Source of the DNA: Prionace glauca
Lineage: Eukaryota; Chordata; Chondrichthyes; Carcharhiniformes; Carcharhinidae
DNA length: 64,000 bases
Direction of reading: 5' to 3'
Assembly (NCBI GenBank): GCA_037974335.1
Contig: CM075729.1
Span: 92,480,592 to 92,544,591, forward strand
Of this stretch, positions 32,368-45,412 are shown one piece after another (position 1 is the first letter of the stretch; every line of letters begins with the position of its first letter). The translations under genes and the position numbers were made by a program. The notes beneath the pieces are model-generated. The model saw only the letters and a program-made list of their open reading frames with translations, was not told the origin of the DNA and searched no databases.

Positions 32368-33028
32368 AGATAGGGAGGGTGTAGGATAGGGAGGGATTTG
32401 AGAGGCAGAATGAGAATGTTAAAATCAGGGCATTGCTGGACCGGGGGTCAGTGTAGGTCAGTGAGAACAGGGGGTGGGGGGTGAACGGGATTGGGTGGGA
32501 GTTCAGATCCGAGCAGCAGAGTTCTAGGTGAGTTGATGATTACGGAGGGTGGGAGGTGTGAGGTCGGCCAGGACAGTATTAGAATAGTAATGTTCAGAGG
32601 GTAACAAAGACATGGATGAGATTTTCAGCAGAAGATGATGTGAGGTAGGGGGATTCAGGAGATGTTACCGAGGTGGAAATAGGTGTTCTGAGTGATGGAG
32701 TGGATGATGTGGTGGGAAACTCATCTCAGGGTCAAATTGGACACCATGGCTGTGGACTGTGTGGTTCAGTGTCAGACACTCCAAAGGGGGAGGGATGGAG
32801 TTTGTATCGGGAGATGAAGACCATGGCTTTGATCTTCCCAATGTGTTTCCCAGTGAGCCTGGCTCCTCAGTCCTGACTGCTCTGAGCTGCTGTTCTTTTC
32901 ACTGATTGGACAGTTATTGTTAGAGATTCAGACCACAGCACAAATCCCCAGTGTCAAAAATAACTGCAAAGACTGTCAGATCGGAAGATTGAAACGTAAC
33001 CAACAGAGGAAGTGAAAGAAGGAGCTCA
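32368..33028. repeat. Unassigned repeat-like stretch, unit 2
   Basis: Matches 9126-9786. Around 32610-32665 it differs from units 1 and 3 at several sites close together. Confidence 0.35.
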
Positions 33029-35070
33029 GAGCAGCTGGATGTTTGTTACTGAGACGGGAGAAAATGGTGAACCGTGTTCACTACCTCCAATCTCCCAGCA
33101 CAGAAGGCACAGTGGGATACAGTCAGGAGGGAGTTATCCTGGGAATCCTCAACAACATTCCAGACTCCATGTAGTCTCTCGGTACCGTGTCAAACACGGA
33201 CAAGGAAACCTCCTCTGGTTACCACAGACCGTCCCCCCCTCAGCTGATGAATCAGTTCTCCTCCATGTTGAACACCACTTGGAGGAAGCACTGAGGGTGG
33301 TAAGGACACAGAATGTACTCTGGGTGGGGAATTCAATGTCCATCACCAAGAGTTACTCAGTAGCACCAACTAATGGATCAGATCAAAGCTCTGTAGTCCT
33401 GCCATATCCAGCCGTGAATGGTGGTGGACAATTAAACAACTCAGTGGAGGAGGAGGTTCACAAATATCCCCCTCCTCAATGATGGAGGAACCCATCAGTG
33501 CAAAATTAAAGGCTGATACATTTACAACTGGGTACCACAAAGACTTTGTCTCCTGACAATAATCCAGCAATAGTCCTGAAGACTTGTGCTCCAGAACTTG
33601 TTATGCCCCTAGCCAAGCTGTTCCAGTACAGCTCCAACACTGGCATTTATCCGGCAATGTGGAAAATTGTCCAGGTATGTCCTGAACACCAAAAAACAGG
33701 ATTAATCTATTCTGGCTTCTTACTGCCCCATCAGTCCACTCTCACTCACCAGTAAAGTGATTGAAATCGTTCACAGTTCTATCAAGCAGCACTTACTCAG
33801 CAATACCCTGCTCAGTGACACTCAGTCTGGGTTCTGCCAGGGTCACTCAGTTCCTGACCTTATTACAGCCTTGATTCAAACATGGACAAAAGAGCTGACC
33901 TCCAGAGGTGAGGTGAGAGTGACTGCCCTTAACATCAAGGCAGCATTTGCGAGGGCATCAAGGAGCCCTCACAAAACTGGAGTCAATGGGAATCAGGGAG
34001 AAACTCTCCGCTGGCTGGAGTCACACCCAGCACAAAGGAAGTTGAAGTGTAAGTATTAGTGTCACAAGCACGCTTACATTAACACTGCAATGTAGTTACC
34101 AGGAAAATCTCTTAGTCACCACACTGCAGCGCCTGTTTGGGTACACTGAGGGAGAATTTAGCATTACCAATGCACCTAACCAGCAGGTCATTCGTATTGT
34201 GGGAGGAAACCGGAACACCTGGAGGAAACCCAAGCAGACATGGTGAGAACATGCAAACTCCACACAGACAGTGACCCATGCCAAGAATCAAACCTGGGTC
34301 CTTGGCGCTGTGAGGCAGTAGTGTTATCGAGTGTGTCACCGTGCCACCCAATACGATGAGAAAATGGTTGTGGTTAGCAGATTTCAATCTGAGATTGCTT
34401 TGGGACATCACTGCAGGAGTTCCTCAGGGTCGTGTCTGAGACACAACCATCTTCAGCTGCTTCAGTAATGACCTTCAGAAGTGGGGATGTTCACTGATGA
34501 TTACACAAAGCTCAGCACCATTCACAACTCCTCAGATATTGAAGCAGTAACATTCGTACCACACAAGTACAACGGAATCACCATCTCCAACAAGAGAGAA
34601 TTTGAACATCTCCCCTTGACATTCAATGTCATTACCATCGCTGAATCCCCCACTGTAAAATCCTGTTGGTTCTGATTGACCAGAAACTGAACAGGACCAG
34701 CCTATAAATACTGTGTCTACAAGAGAAGGTCAGTGGATAGGAATCCTGCAGCCAGTAACTCACATCCTGACTCTCCAAAGCCTGTCCACCATCTACAAGG
34801 CACAAGTCTGGAGTGTGATGGAATAGCCTCCACTTGTCTGGATGAGTCGAACTCCAGCAACACTCGAGAAGCTCAACATCATCCAGGACAAAGCAGCCCC
34901 ACTTGATTGGCACCCCATTCACAAACATTAAATCCCTCCACCACTGTCGAACAGTGGCAGCAGTGTGTGCCATCTATAAGATGCCCTGCATGAACTCACC
35001 AAGGTTCCTGAGGCAGCACCTTCAAAACCCATGACCACTGTCATCTGGAAAGACAATGGTAGCAGTGACA
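33029..35070 (+). mobile_element. LINE-A, unit 2, with 555-bp internal deletion
   Basis: Same element as in unit 1, but the bases matching 10127-10681 are missing. The join, near 33366 (GCACCAACTAATGG), lies at a short CCA(A) microhomology. The endonuclease SDH region is therefore lost in this copy. Confidence 0.8.
34132..34350 (-). mobile_element. SINE inserted in LINE-A, unit 2
   Basis: Copy of the 11445 SINE. Confidence 0.75.
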
Positions 35071-35706
35071 CTAAGATAGGTGGGAAAAGTAAATTATCAA
35101 GAGGAGGTAGAGAGTCTGCAAGGGGACAGAGACAAGGGAAGTGAGTGGCTAACATTTGCAATACAACCTGGGTAAATGTGAAGGTGTCCACTTTGGCAGG
35201 AAGAATAGAAAAGCAGTAAACTATTGAAATGGAGAGAGATTGTACAACTCGGTGCTACAGAGGGATCTGGCTGTCCTGGGACATCAATCACAACAAGTTC
35301 GTCTGCAGCTCCAGCAAGTGATTAGGAAGACAGATGGAATGTTGGTGTTTATTACAAGGAGAATGGAATATAAAAATAGGGAAGTTTTACTGCAGCTGTA
35401 CAGGGTCTCGATGAGACCACATCTGGAATACTGTCTACAGTTAAGGTCTCCTTATTTGAAAAAGGATATCATTGTGTTAGAAGCTATTCAGAGAAGATTC
35501 ACCCAACACATTCCTGGGGTGAGGGGTTACCTCATGAAGAAAAGTTGGACAGGTTGGGCCTGAACCCATTGGAGTTTAGAAGAATGAGAGGTGATCTTAT
35601 TGAAACATATCAGATTGTGAGGGGACTGACAGAGTGGATATCAGGAGGATGGTGCCTCTTCTGGGGCAGAGTGAGATGAGAATACAGAGGAACAAAGAGA
35701 ATGAGC
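35071..35706 (+). mobile_element. CR1-like LINE fragment (LINE-B), unit 2
   Basis: Copy of 12379-13018. Confidence 0.7.
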
Positions 35707-36630
35707 GATGTGCCACAGGGATCGATGCTGGGTCCATTGTTATTTGTCGTTTATATTAATGATTTGGATGAGAATATAGGAGGTATGATTAGTAAATTTG
35801 CAAATGACACCAAGATTGATGGCACAGTGGACAGTGAAGAAAGTTACCTCCAATTGCAACCGGAATTGGACCAGTGGGCTGACAAATGGCAACTGGAGTT
35901 TAATTTAGATAAATGCGAGGTGATGTATTTTGGCAGATTGAACCGGAGCAGGACTTACTCAGTTAATGGTAGGGCATTGAAGAGAGTTACAGAACAAAGA
36001 GATTGAGGGGTATATGTTCATAGCTCCTTGAAAATGGAGTCACAGGTGGACAGAGTGGTGAAGAAGGCATTCGGCATGCTTGGTTTCATTGGTCAGAACA
36101 TTGGATACTGAAATCAGGACGTCTTGTTGAAGTTACACAAGACATTGATAAGGCCACACTTGGAATACTGTGTACAGTTCTGGTCATCCTGTTATAGAAA
36201 GGATATTATTAAACGAGAAAGAGTGCATAAAAAATTTACACGGAGGCTACCGGGACTTGATGGTTTGGGTTACAAGGAGAGGCTGGACTTTTTTCTCTGG
36301 AGCGTAGAAGGCTGAGGGGTGATCTTACAGAGGTCGATAAAATAATGAAGTGCATAGATCAACTAGATATTCAATATCGTTTCCCAAAGATAGGGTAGTC
36401 TAAAACTAGACAGCATAGGTTTCAGGTGAGAGAGGAGAGATACAAAAGGGTCCAAATGGGCAATTTTTTCACACAGAGCGTGGTGAGTGTCTGGAACAAG
36501 CTGCCAGAGGTAGTAATAGTCGCAGGCACAATCTTGTCTTTTAAAAAGCATTTAGGCAGTTACATGGGTAAGATGGTGCAGACGGATATGGGCCAAATGC
36601 AGCAATTGGGGTTAGGGGTTTAAAAAAAAG
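35707..36630 (+). mobile_element. CR1-like LINE fragment (LINE-C), unit 2
   Basis: Copy of 13019-13943. DVPQGSMLGPLLF start, FANDTK block, A-rich end. Confidence 0.75.
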
Positions 36631-38178
36631 GCGGCATGCGCAAGTACCGGAAGATTGGAAAACGGCTAATGTTACGCCATTCTTTAAGAAGGGTGCCAGG
36701 CAAGAGGCAGGGAATTATAGGCCGGTTAGTTTAACGTCTGTTGTAGGAAAAATGTTAGAATCCGTGATCAAGGAGAAAATAGCGAAGCATCTTGAGGAGA
36801 ATTGCTTGATTGAGCAGACGCAGCACGATTTCGTTAAGGGGAAGTCGTGTCTGACGAATTTATTGGAGTTCTATGAGGATGTGTCTAGGGCGGTGGATAG
36901 AGGAGAGCCGGTGGATGTGGTCTTTCTTGATTTTCAGAAGGCGTTTGATAAGGTGCCGCACAAGAGGTTATTGCAGAATGTCAGGGGGCATGGAGTTGGG
37001 GATAGGGTGTTAGCGTGGATAGAGGATTGGCTGTCAAATAGGAGGCAGAGAGTGGGGGTCAATGGGTGCTATTCGGATTGGCGGTTGGTGACTAGTGGTG
37101 TGCCCCAGGGGTCGGTTCTGGGGCCTCAGCTATTTACCATTTACATAGATGATCTGGAGGAGGGAACCGAGTGTATGGTGTCGAAATTTGCTGATGACAC
37201 CAATTTTGGTGGAACGGCAAATTGTGCGGAGGGTGTGGAGAGTCTGCAGAAGGATCTAGGTAGGCTGGGTGAATGGGCCAGGAAATGGCAAATGGAATTT
37301 AATGTTGGCAAATGTGAGTTTGTCCACTTTGGTAGGAATAATGGTAGGAAGGACTATTACTTACGTGGCGAAAAACTGCAGCAGGCTATGGTGCAGAGGG
37401 ACCTCGGGGTCCTTGTGCATGAGTCGCAAAAACCCAGCTTGCAGGTGCAGCAGGTGGTCAGGAAGGCGAATGGGATGCTGGCCTTCATAGCGAGGGGGAT
37501 TGAATATAAAAGTAGGGAGGTCTTGCTGCAGCTGTATAGGGCACTGGCGAGGCCGCAGCTGGAGTACTGTGTGCAGTTTTGGTCGCCGCACTAACGCAAG
37601 GATATTTTGGCCTTGGAGGGAGTGCAGAGGACGTTTACTAGGCTGATTCCGGAGTTGAGGGGGTTGAACTATGAGGAGAGGCTGAATAAACTAGGCTTGT
37701 ACTCGTTAGAGTTTAGAAGAATGAGGGGAGATCTCATTGAGACGTATAAGATGTTGAATGGGATGGATAGGATAGAGGTGGAGAGGCTCTTCCCGCTCAG
37801 AAAGGACAGTAGGACTAGGGGGCACAGCCTCAAGATAAAGGGGGGGGCGGTTTAGAACAGAGTTGAGGAGGAACTTCTTCACTCAAAGGGTGGTGAATCT
37901 CTGGAATTCTCTGCCCGTTGAAGTGGTGGAGGCTGCCTCGCTAAATATTTTTAAGACGCGGGTTGATGGGTTTTTGATAGGCAAGGGCATTAAGGGTTAT
38001 GGGGAGAGGGCGGGAAGGTGGAACTGAGCCACGACAGATTAGCCATGATCTTGTTGAATGGTGGGGCAGGCTCGAAGGGCTAGATGGCCTACTCCTGCTC
38101 CTATTTCTTATGTTCTTATGCTCTTAAGTTCGGCTGAAGGGCCTGTTTCCTCGCTGTAAAACTCTATGACGCTATGAC
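36631..38178 (+). mobile_element. CR1-like LINE, 5'-truncated (LINE-D), unit 2
   Basis: The RT frame runs to the same TAA (37592-37594) as in unit 1. Upstream the frame is open through PEDWKTANVTPFFKKGARQ, which unit 1 breaks by one missing base. The G-run frame change in the C-terminal part is shared with unit 1. Confidence 0.85.
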
Positions 38179-38695
38179 ATAAAGTGAGGGAGAAACTGAG
38201 AGGAATAGAGGGTGGGAGAATGAGAAGAGACAAAGAAGGAGTGAATGAGAGAGTAAACAAAGAGTGTGAGACAGGAAGGAAAAGAAAGGGAGATAGCAAG
38301 AGTGTGGTGGATAAAGACAGAGACTAATGGAGACTTACTCAAAGAGTGAAAGAGATAACAATTGAGGGAGTGATATCAATAGAGTGAGGGAGACAGAGAC
38401 TGAGGGACAGATATCGAGAGAGAAAGACTGAGAATGAGACTGAGGGACAAATATTGAGAGAGAGAGAGACGGCAAGTGAGGGAGAGATATCGAGAGAGTG
38501 AGAGACAGAGACTGAGGGACAAGTACCGAGAAAGACTCAGACAGTGAAACAGACTGAGGGACAATTATTGAGAGAGAGAGACAGCGAGTGAGGGAGAGAT
38601 ATCGAAAGACTGAGATACAGAGTCTGAGGGACAGGGACTGAGGGACAGAGTCTGAGGGACAGAGACTGAGAGAGGGGGAGAGAAGAAGAGGAAGT
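38179..38695. repeat. Purine-rich degenerate repeat upstream of V (cluster C)
   Basis: Matches 15491-16010. Confidence 0.8.
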
Positions 38696-38777
38696 GAAAG
38701 GTGCTGACGTGGTTTCTCTGGGTCAGACCATTTACAAACTGAGGAACAGGCAGTGAGACTCTCACAGGCTGCAGCTT

Positions 38778-38783
38778 TATAAA
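38778..38783 (+). promoter_or_regulatory. TATA box of V promoter (cluster C)
   Basis: TATAAA 66 bases before the leader ATG. No exact octamer seen. Confidence 0.6.
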
Positions 38784-38843
38784 GCAGAGCCCAGTGAAGG
38801 GAGAGTTTATCAGTAACCAGGCACAGGGACACGAGCACACACC

Positions 38844-38892
38844 ATGATTTCAGCCATCCAGCTGCTCTGGCCTCTGGCATTCTGCATCGCAG
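38844..38892 (+). CDS. IGKV: V leader exon, kappa-like (cluster C)
   Basis: Signal peptide MISAIQLLWPLAFCIA plus a split Gly codon, identical to the cluster B leader. It is followed by a GTACAAAT donor and a 185-base intron. It targets the light chain to the secretory pathway. Confidence 0.9.
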
Positions 38893-39077
38893 GTACAAAT
38901 CTCTCTCCTTCCACCTTGAATATTTCCCTGCTCTCCATTTCAATCCAATTCTCCTGACTTGTGATTGAAGGGAAAATGCTGAAAGGAGAGGAACAGTCAG
39001 TGTCTCCAACAATATCTCATTGTACAGCCTCTTTCTGTGACAGTTCTTACTTCACTCTGTTTCTCTATTATCCTCAG

Positions 39078-39376
39078 GTATCAATGGAGACATCAGCGTG
39101 ACCCAGACTCCCCCGGTGGTGTCAGTGAGCCTGGGCCAGTCCGTCACCATCACCTGTACGACCAGTCAATCTGTTAGCAGTTACATGAGTTGGTACCAAC
39201 AGCGAGAAGGACAGAAACCGGCTCTGCTGATCTATGGTGCATCAACACGATTCACAGGAGTATCCGACCGATTCACCGGCAGTGGATCTGGGACAAGATT
39301 CACCATGACAATCAGCAATGTTCAGAATGAGGATGTCGCTGATTATTACTGTCAGCAAGGCGCCAGCTACCCTCTA
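39078..39376 (+). CDS. IGKV: V kappa-like exon (cluster C)
   Basis: Open V segment with Cys 27, Trp 39 and Cys 92 in place, CDR1 QSVSSY, CDR2 GAS, germline CDR3 QQGASYPL. It differs from cluster B by Val for Leu at residue 15, Phe for Tyr at residue 75, and changes in CDR2 (GAST) and CDR3. It ends on a complete codon at the heptamer. With J (41111) and C (46461) this is the only cluster in the window that holds every part needed for a light chain: V to J by RAG, then J spliced to C across a 5.3-kb intron. Confidence 0.93.
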
Positions 39377-39404
39377 CACAGTGATACAGAGCCTTACAAA
39401 AACC
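39377..39404 (+). promoter_or_regulatory. V recombination signal, 12-bp spacer (cluster C)
   Basis: CACAGTG, spacer ATACAGAGCCTT, ACAAAAACC. Pairs with the 23-spacer J signal at 41072-41110, in convergent orientation, so joining is by deletion of 1.7 kb. Confidence 0.93.
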
Positions 39405-40806
39405 CCAATACACACAGCACCACCTCCTGTACTGACACATCCCACAGTTTTATATAATATATAATAATGGACACACAGTCCCACCTCCTGTACTGACACA
39501 TCCCACAGTTTTATATAATATATAATAATGGAAACACAGTCCCACCTCCTGTACTGACACATCCCACAGTTTTATATAATATATAATAATGGACACACAG
39601 TCCCACCTCCTGTACTGACACATCCCACAGTTTTATATAATATATAATAATGGACACACAGCCCCACCTCCTGTACTGACACATCCCACAGTTTTATATA
39701 ATATATAATAATGGACACACGGTCCCACCTCCTATACTGACACATCCCACAGTTTTATATAATATATAATAATGGACACACAGTCCCACCTCCTGTACTG
39801 ACACATCCCACAGTTTTATATAATATATAATAATGGACACACAGTCCCACCTCCTGTACTGACACATCCCACAGTTTTATATAATATATAATAATGGACA
39901 CACAGTCCCACCTCCTGTACTGACACATCCCACAGTTTTATATAATATATAATAATGGACACACAGTCCCACCTCCTGTACTGACACATCCCACAGTTTT
40001 ATATAATATATAATAATGGACACACAGTCCCACCTCCTGTACTGACACATCCCACAGTTTTATATAATATATAATAATGGACACACAGCACCACCTCCTG
40101 TACTGACACATCCCACAGTTTTATATAATATATAATAATGGACACACAGTCCCACCTCCTGTACTGACACATCCCACAGTTTTATATAATATATAATAAT
40201 GGACACACAGTCCCACCTCCTGTACTGACACATCCCACAGTTTTATATAATATATAATAATGGACACACAGTCCCACCTCCTGTACTGACACATCCCACA
40301 GTTTTATATAATATATAATAATGGACACACAGTCCCACCTCCTGTACTGACACATCCCACAGTTTTATATAATATATAATAATGGACACTCAGTCCCACC
40401 TCCTGTACTGACACATCCCACAGTTTTATATAATATATAATAATGGACATACAGTCCCACCTCCTGTACTGACACATCCCACAGTTTTATATAATATATA
40501 ATAATGGACACACAGCACCACCTCCTGTACTGACACATCCCACAGTTTTATATAATATATAATAATGGACACACAGTCCCACCTCCTGTACTGACACATC
40601 CCACAGTTTTATATAATATATAATAATGGACACACAGTCCCACCTCCTGTACTGACACATCCCACAGTTTTATATAATATATAATAATGGACACACAGTC
40701 CCACCTCCTGTACTGACACATCCCACAGTTTTATATAATATATAATAATGGACACACAGTCCCACCTCCTGTACTGACACATCCCACAGTTTTATATAAT
40801 ATATAA
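39405..40806. repeat. 61-bp minisatellite in V-J intron (cluster C), about 23 copies
   Basis: Same unit as in cluster B, with five more copies and less variation between units. Confidence 0.95.
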
Positions 40807-41071
40807 TGAACACAAGAAAGGAAACTGAACAAATTATTTGCACTGTCCACTACACACTCCAGTCCCTGTCCACCGCTCGCTGAAGGCCTTGAGTTTCCCT
40901 CTTACTCTCTATGTCCACATATGAAGAGCAGCTGAAAGATTTATCATCTCAAATTAGAATTCTCAACTCTGCCAACAAAACACAGAGATATTGAGAGAAA
41001 GAGAGAGAGAGAAAGAGTGAGAGAGAAAGAGTGACAGAGAAAGATGAGTGAGTGAGTGAGTCAGAGACAGA
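40807..41071. other. V-J intron remainder (cluster C)
   Basis: Single-copy sequence, then a GA-rich and GAGT-repeat run (about 40991-41062) just before the J signal. Confidence 0.5.
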
Positions 41072-41110
41072 GGTTTTTGTACAGCTCCTCCACTGGAAGC
41101 TGTCAGTGTG
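41072..41110 (-). promoter_or_regulatory. J recombination signal, 23-bp spacer (cluster C)
   Basis: Nonamer GGTTTTTGT (41072-41080), 23-base spacer, heptamer CAGTGTG (41104-41110). Read from J outward the heptamer is CACACTG: the key CACA is kept, with one change from consensus. It obeys the 12/23 rule with the V signal. It is the only J signal in the window. Confidence 0.93.
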
Positions 41111-41145
41111 CTTTACGTTCGGTAAAGGAACCAAACTCAGACTGA
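41111..41145 (+). CDS. IGKJ: J kappa-like segment (cluster C)
   Basis: 35-base J encoding FTFGKGTKLRL plus the first base of the split codon shared with C. The FGxG motif (FGKG) that forms the J beta-bulge is intact. The donor GTAAGT follows at 41146. Reading frame and phase 1 fit the C exon at 46461, where the junction codon becomes Thr. It is the only J seen in 64 kb. The homologous position of cluster B is deleted, and those of clusters A and D fall outside. Confidence 0.94.
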
Positions 41146-41557
41146 GTAAGTAAAGCCCAATCCTCCATTATTAACCCTTTCAATGCTGAAACTTTCTCAA
41201 ACACAAATACTGAAGAGTTGAAGGTGTTAGTGAGGAAGCTGCAGTCAATGAAATGGTAGATTGAAGAACACTGTGTAGAACAGGGAGTCCAGCTGTATTT
41301 CTTTCCTTCCATTCCCCCCTTTAAGCAGCAAGATATAAGTAAGCAGCTTTTACCCACCGTATGGAGGAGATCTGGACGTTTGCAGACTGTGTTCACATTC
41401 CTGCAGCATGGAGTGAAATCACTCTCTAGACTCCTGTCAGTCTCAGTGTGACACACACAGGCAGAGTTTGATGTGAAGTTGAACTCTCTGTCTCACTCTC
41501 TGATATAACTGATCACAGCAGCAGCACAGTCAGACACCGAGGTGCCACCTGCCCCAG
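41146..41557. other. Start of J-C intron (cluster C only)
   Basis: Single-copy intron after J, missing from cluster B as part of the deletion. No enhancer motif (kappa-B, octamer) recognised. Confidence 0.5.
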
Positions 41558-41962
41558 CTTTCACTCTGCTCTCTCCACTCCCTGCTTATCTCTTGCTGAA
41601 GTTCTGATGACAAACAGCCACAGCAGGGCTCACAATCCAGTGGCTTCAGTTTTCCAGGCTTTTGGGGAGACTCTCTGTTATTTTCTCTTTGGGATGAGTT
41701 CAATCCAATATTTATCCCGGATCCAACATCACTGGAAATGCTGATTCTTTCACTGCTGTGTGTGGGGTCTTGCTGTGTACATGTTGTGACCAATTTCAGA
41801 CAGGCTCCCTCATTTGTTAACTTCCTGAACCAGATCTCAATTTTGTTTTGCTCCTGGGTGAGGAGTAATCAGCTGGAATCCCGCCTTCGATTGGTCACAA
41901 CAGGGTCCATTTAAAATGGATCCCTTCACCTGTGGAAACCTTACACAGTCCATGTAGTTTTT
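41558..41962. other. J-C intron, unassigned part (cluster C)
   Basis: Matches 18074-18479. Nothing recognised. Confidence 0.3.
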
Positions 41963-42283
41963 TATTAGCCATTGAATCCCTACAGTGCAGGAGGAGGCTA
42001 TTCAGTCCATTGACAGAATTACGAGGGACAGAGATAGGGTAGATATGAGGAAACTCTTCCCCTTAATCACAGAGGCAGCAGATTTTGAGAGACTGAGGGA
42101 AATCTTTTCACCCGATTCTCCAAAAGATCTTCTTACCCAGGCTCCCTGTAACCCTGCGCATTTACCATTCCTAACCCACCTAAAGAACACACTCGGGGTA
42201 ATTTAGCATGGCCAATCCATCTAATCTGCAGACCTTTGGAATGGGAGAGCAAACTGGAGCACCCTGAAAAATGTCTCAACTCA
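41963..42283 (-). mobile_element. SINE/LINE remnants in J-C intron (cluster C)
   Basis: Matches 18480-18800. Confidence 0.5.
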
Positions 42284-42411
42284 CATTCTGTCACCCCAGC
42301 ACCAGTACACACAGCTCAGGGATACAGTTGGAATTCTAACCCATTTCCCTGTTGTTTCCTGAAATGTAACAAACAAACATGTCTTTCACCCAGAATCAGT
42401 TTGCTTTGAAC

Positions 42412-42436
42412 TTATATCCCACATTGTGGGATATAA
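42412..42436. repeat. Perfect 12-bp-arm palindrome in J-C intron (cluster C)
   Basis: Same as 18929-18953, unchanged. Confidence 0.8.
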
Positions 42437-42687
42437 CTCAACAGGAGATGGGTTTTGGATTCAGCTGAGATGTGACAATCAGACTCCATTGTCTCTGTAA
42501 CCACAGGAGATTAAAGTTTAGTCTTAGGCATTTTTTTCATCCGCATTTCTATTTTCTGTTTGACGAAGTCCCTGACACCATTCAGGTGTGACATTCCATC
42601 TTCTCTCGGGTCTGGTCTGTCAAATATAATCCACATCGGAATTTTCCAGAAGTTGCTCACTTTAAATTCTCAGCCATCTTGGCTCAG

Positions 42688-42958
42688 TCAGAGTGTCATA
42701 GACATTTACAGCAGCGAAAGAGGCCCTTCAGCCCATTCTGTCTCTGCTGGCCATCAAGCTCCTAACTATTCTGAACCCATTTTCCAACACTTGATCCGGA
42801 GCCTTGTGTGCTTTGGAATTTCAAATGCTCATCTAAATACTTCTTAAATGGTGTGAGGATTCCTGCCTCTACCACCCTTTCAGGGAGTGAGTTCCAGATT
42901 CCCAACACCCTCTGCGTGAAAAGGTTTTTCCTCCAATCCCTCAAAATCTTCTGTTTCT
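42688..42958 (-). mobile_element. CR1-like LINE 3' end (LINE-F), cluster C intron
   Basis: Matches 19205-19475. Confidence 0.7.
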
Positions 42959-43047
42959 GAAATTAAATCTATGCTCCATGGCTTTTGAATCGACTGCTAA
43001 AAGGGGAAAAGTTCCTTCGTAACTGCTCTGTGTCTTCATAATTCTGA

Positions 43048-43753
43048 CCTGCTGCAGTTATACAGGGCTTTGGTGAGGCAGCACTGGGAATATTGTGTGC
43101 AGTTTTGGTCTCCCTATCTCAGGAAGGGTATTTTTCCTGTAGAGGGAGTGCAGAGAAGGTATCCCAGACTGATTCCTGTTATAATGGGACAGATGTATGA
43201 AGAGAGATTGAGTTGGTTCAAACTTATATTCATTGGAATTCAGAGGAATGAGGAAACAACTCATGCAGACTTATAACATTCTAACAGGTTAGGGGGAATA
43301 CTGAGGTAAATACATGGGGTTATGGGGAAAGAGTTGATGCAGACTCGATAGGCCGATACAGGAAACATGTTCCCAATGCTGGGAGCGTCCAGTTTGAGGC
43401 ATCATAGTCTGAGAATATGGGGTAAACCCTTTAGGATTGAGGTCAGGAGAAATTCCTTCACCCAGTGAGGGGTAAACCTGTGGAATTCACTATCACAGAA
43501 AGCAGTTGAAGCCAAAATACTGTACGTTTTCAAGAAAGAGTTTGATTTAGCTCTTGGGGTAAATAGGATGAAAGAATTTGTTGGGGAAGGCAGGATCTGA
43601 CTACTGATTGGATGATCAGCCATGATCATGATGAAGAGTGGAACAGGCTCAAAGGGCCAAATGGCCTATTCCTGTTCCTATTTTCTGTGATTCTATGCAG
43701 ACCAGCATTTATCACCCATCCCTAATTGCCCTGGTGAAGATGGTGCTGAGGTG
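43048..43753 (+). mobile_element. CR1-like LINE 3' end (LINE-E), cluster C intron
   Basis: Matches 19565-20270. Confidence 0.72.
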
Positions 43754-44293
43754 GTGGAATAAGTTCTACTCCAATGAGTATCGGCCCAACTTGCTCAAGC
43801 TTTCCTCATAATCCCTTACTCGGTGGAATCAGCCGAGTGAACCATCTCTGAACTCTTTCCAATTCTCCTATATCTTTCCTTAAGTAAGGAGACCCTAAGT
43901 GTCCACAATATTCTAAGTGTGATTTTCCCAATGTGCTGTAGCAAAACATCCCTCCTTTTATACTCATCCTCATTGGAATGAAGAGTAACATTCCAATTGC
44001 CTTCCTAATTTCTTGCTGTTCCTGGATGCAAAGATACCCAGATCACTCGACAGAATATCTCCAGTTTACTAGTATTCTGCTCAATCCTCCTGCCCAAGTG
44101 GACAATCTCACATTTTCCCACATTATTCTTCATCTGTCAATGTTTTCCCACTCACTGAACCTATCTCTATTCCTTTTCAGACTCTCTATCCTCCTCACAA
44201 CTTGCTTTCTACTTTTCATTTTATTATCAGCAAGTTTACTCATTCCCTTCATCCAGCTCATTAATATAGATTGTAGAGTTAAATCCCAACCAT
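43754..44293 (-). mobile_element. CR1-like LINE fragment, cluster C intron
   Basis: Matches 20271-20810. Confidence 0.55.
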
Positions 44294-45123
44294 CTTCCTT
44301 TGTGCTGGGTATAACTCCAACCAGGGGAGAGTTTCCTCCTGATTCCCATTGGCCCCAGTTTTGCGAGGGCTCCTTGATGCCACATTTGCTCAAATGCTGC
44401 CTTGATGTTAAGGGCAGTCACTCTCACCTCACCTCTGGAGGTCAGCTCTTTTCTCTATGTTTGAACCAAGGCTGTAATGAGATCAGGAGCTGAGTGACCC
44501 TGCAGGAACACAAACTGAGTGTCAGTGAGCAGATTATTGCTGAGTAAGTGCTGCTTGGTATCACTCTGGATATGTTCAAATCACATTGCTGATGATCGAG
44601 TGTAGACTGATGGGGTGGTTATTGTGCGGATGGATTTGTCCTGTTTTTGTGCACAGTTCATAACCGGGTAATTTATCACAATGATGGGCTGCTGCCAGTG
44701 TTGTAGATGTACTGGAACAGTTTGGCTAGGGACACGGGAAGTTCTGGAGCACAAGTCTTCAGGATCTCCGGAGGAGGTCGAGATGGATCATCCACTCAGA
44801 ACTTCTGGCTGAAGATTGCTGCAAATGCTTCAGCCTTATCTTTTGTACTGATGTGCTGGGTTCCCCCATCATTGAGGATGGGGATATTTGTGGTGCCTCC
44901 TCCTCCAGTGAGTTGTTTAATTGTCCACCACCATTCAACGGCTGGATGTGACAGGACTGCAGAGCTTAGATCTGATCCATTGGCTGTGGGATGGTTTAAC
45001 TCTGTCTATCACTTGCTGCTTCTGCTGTTTGGTACACAGTCTCTGTGTTGTAGCTTCACCAGGTTAACACCTCATTTTTCAGTCTGTCTGTTGTTGCTCC
45101 TACCATGTCCTCCTGCACTCTTC
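44294..45123 (-). mobile_element. LINE-A family fragment, minus strand, cluster C intron
   Basis: Matches 20811-21640; opposite in orientation to the LINE-A copies between clusters. Confidence 0.75.
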
Positions 45124-45412
45124 ATTGAACTGAAAGCAGCAGAGAATCCTCAGAAACAGACAGAGTGCTGCAAATTCATTCCACAAAAGTATGCCCAAAT
45201 ATCGGGTGGGAAAATCTTCTGTTTTCCCGTCCATTGGGCACTTAGTTTCCTTGTGGGAAAATCACTCTGCAAGAGTCTACTTGCAGCTTCTTTAGTTTTT
45301 ATTTGATTTTGCCCACATTTGCAGATATTCCTTTGTACCACTACTGACTCTTCATCAAGCACCAGCATCACTTGCTTTGCTATTTGTTTATCGTGTGCAT
45401 CATATGATTCCA
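45124..45412. repeat. Unclassified repeat, cluster C intron
   Basis: Matches 21641-21929. Confidence 0.35.
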
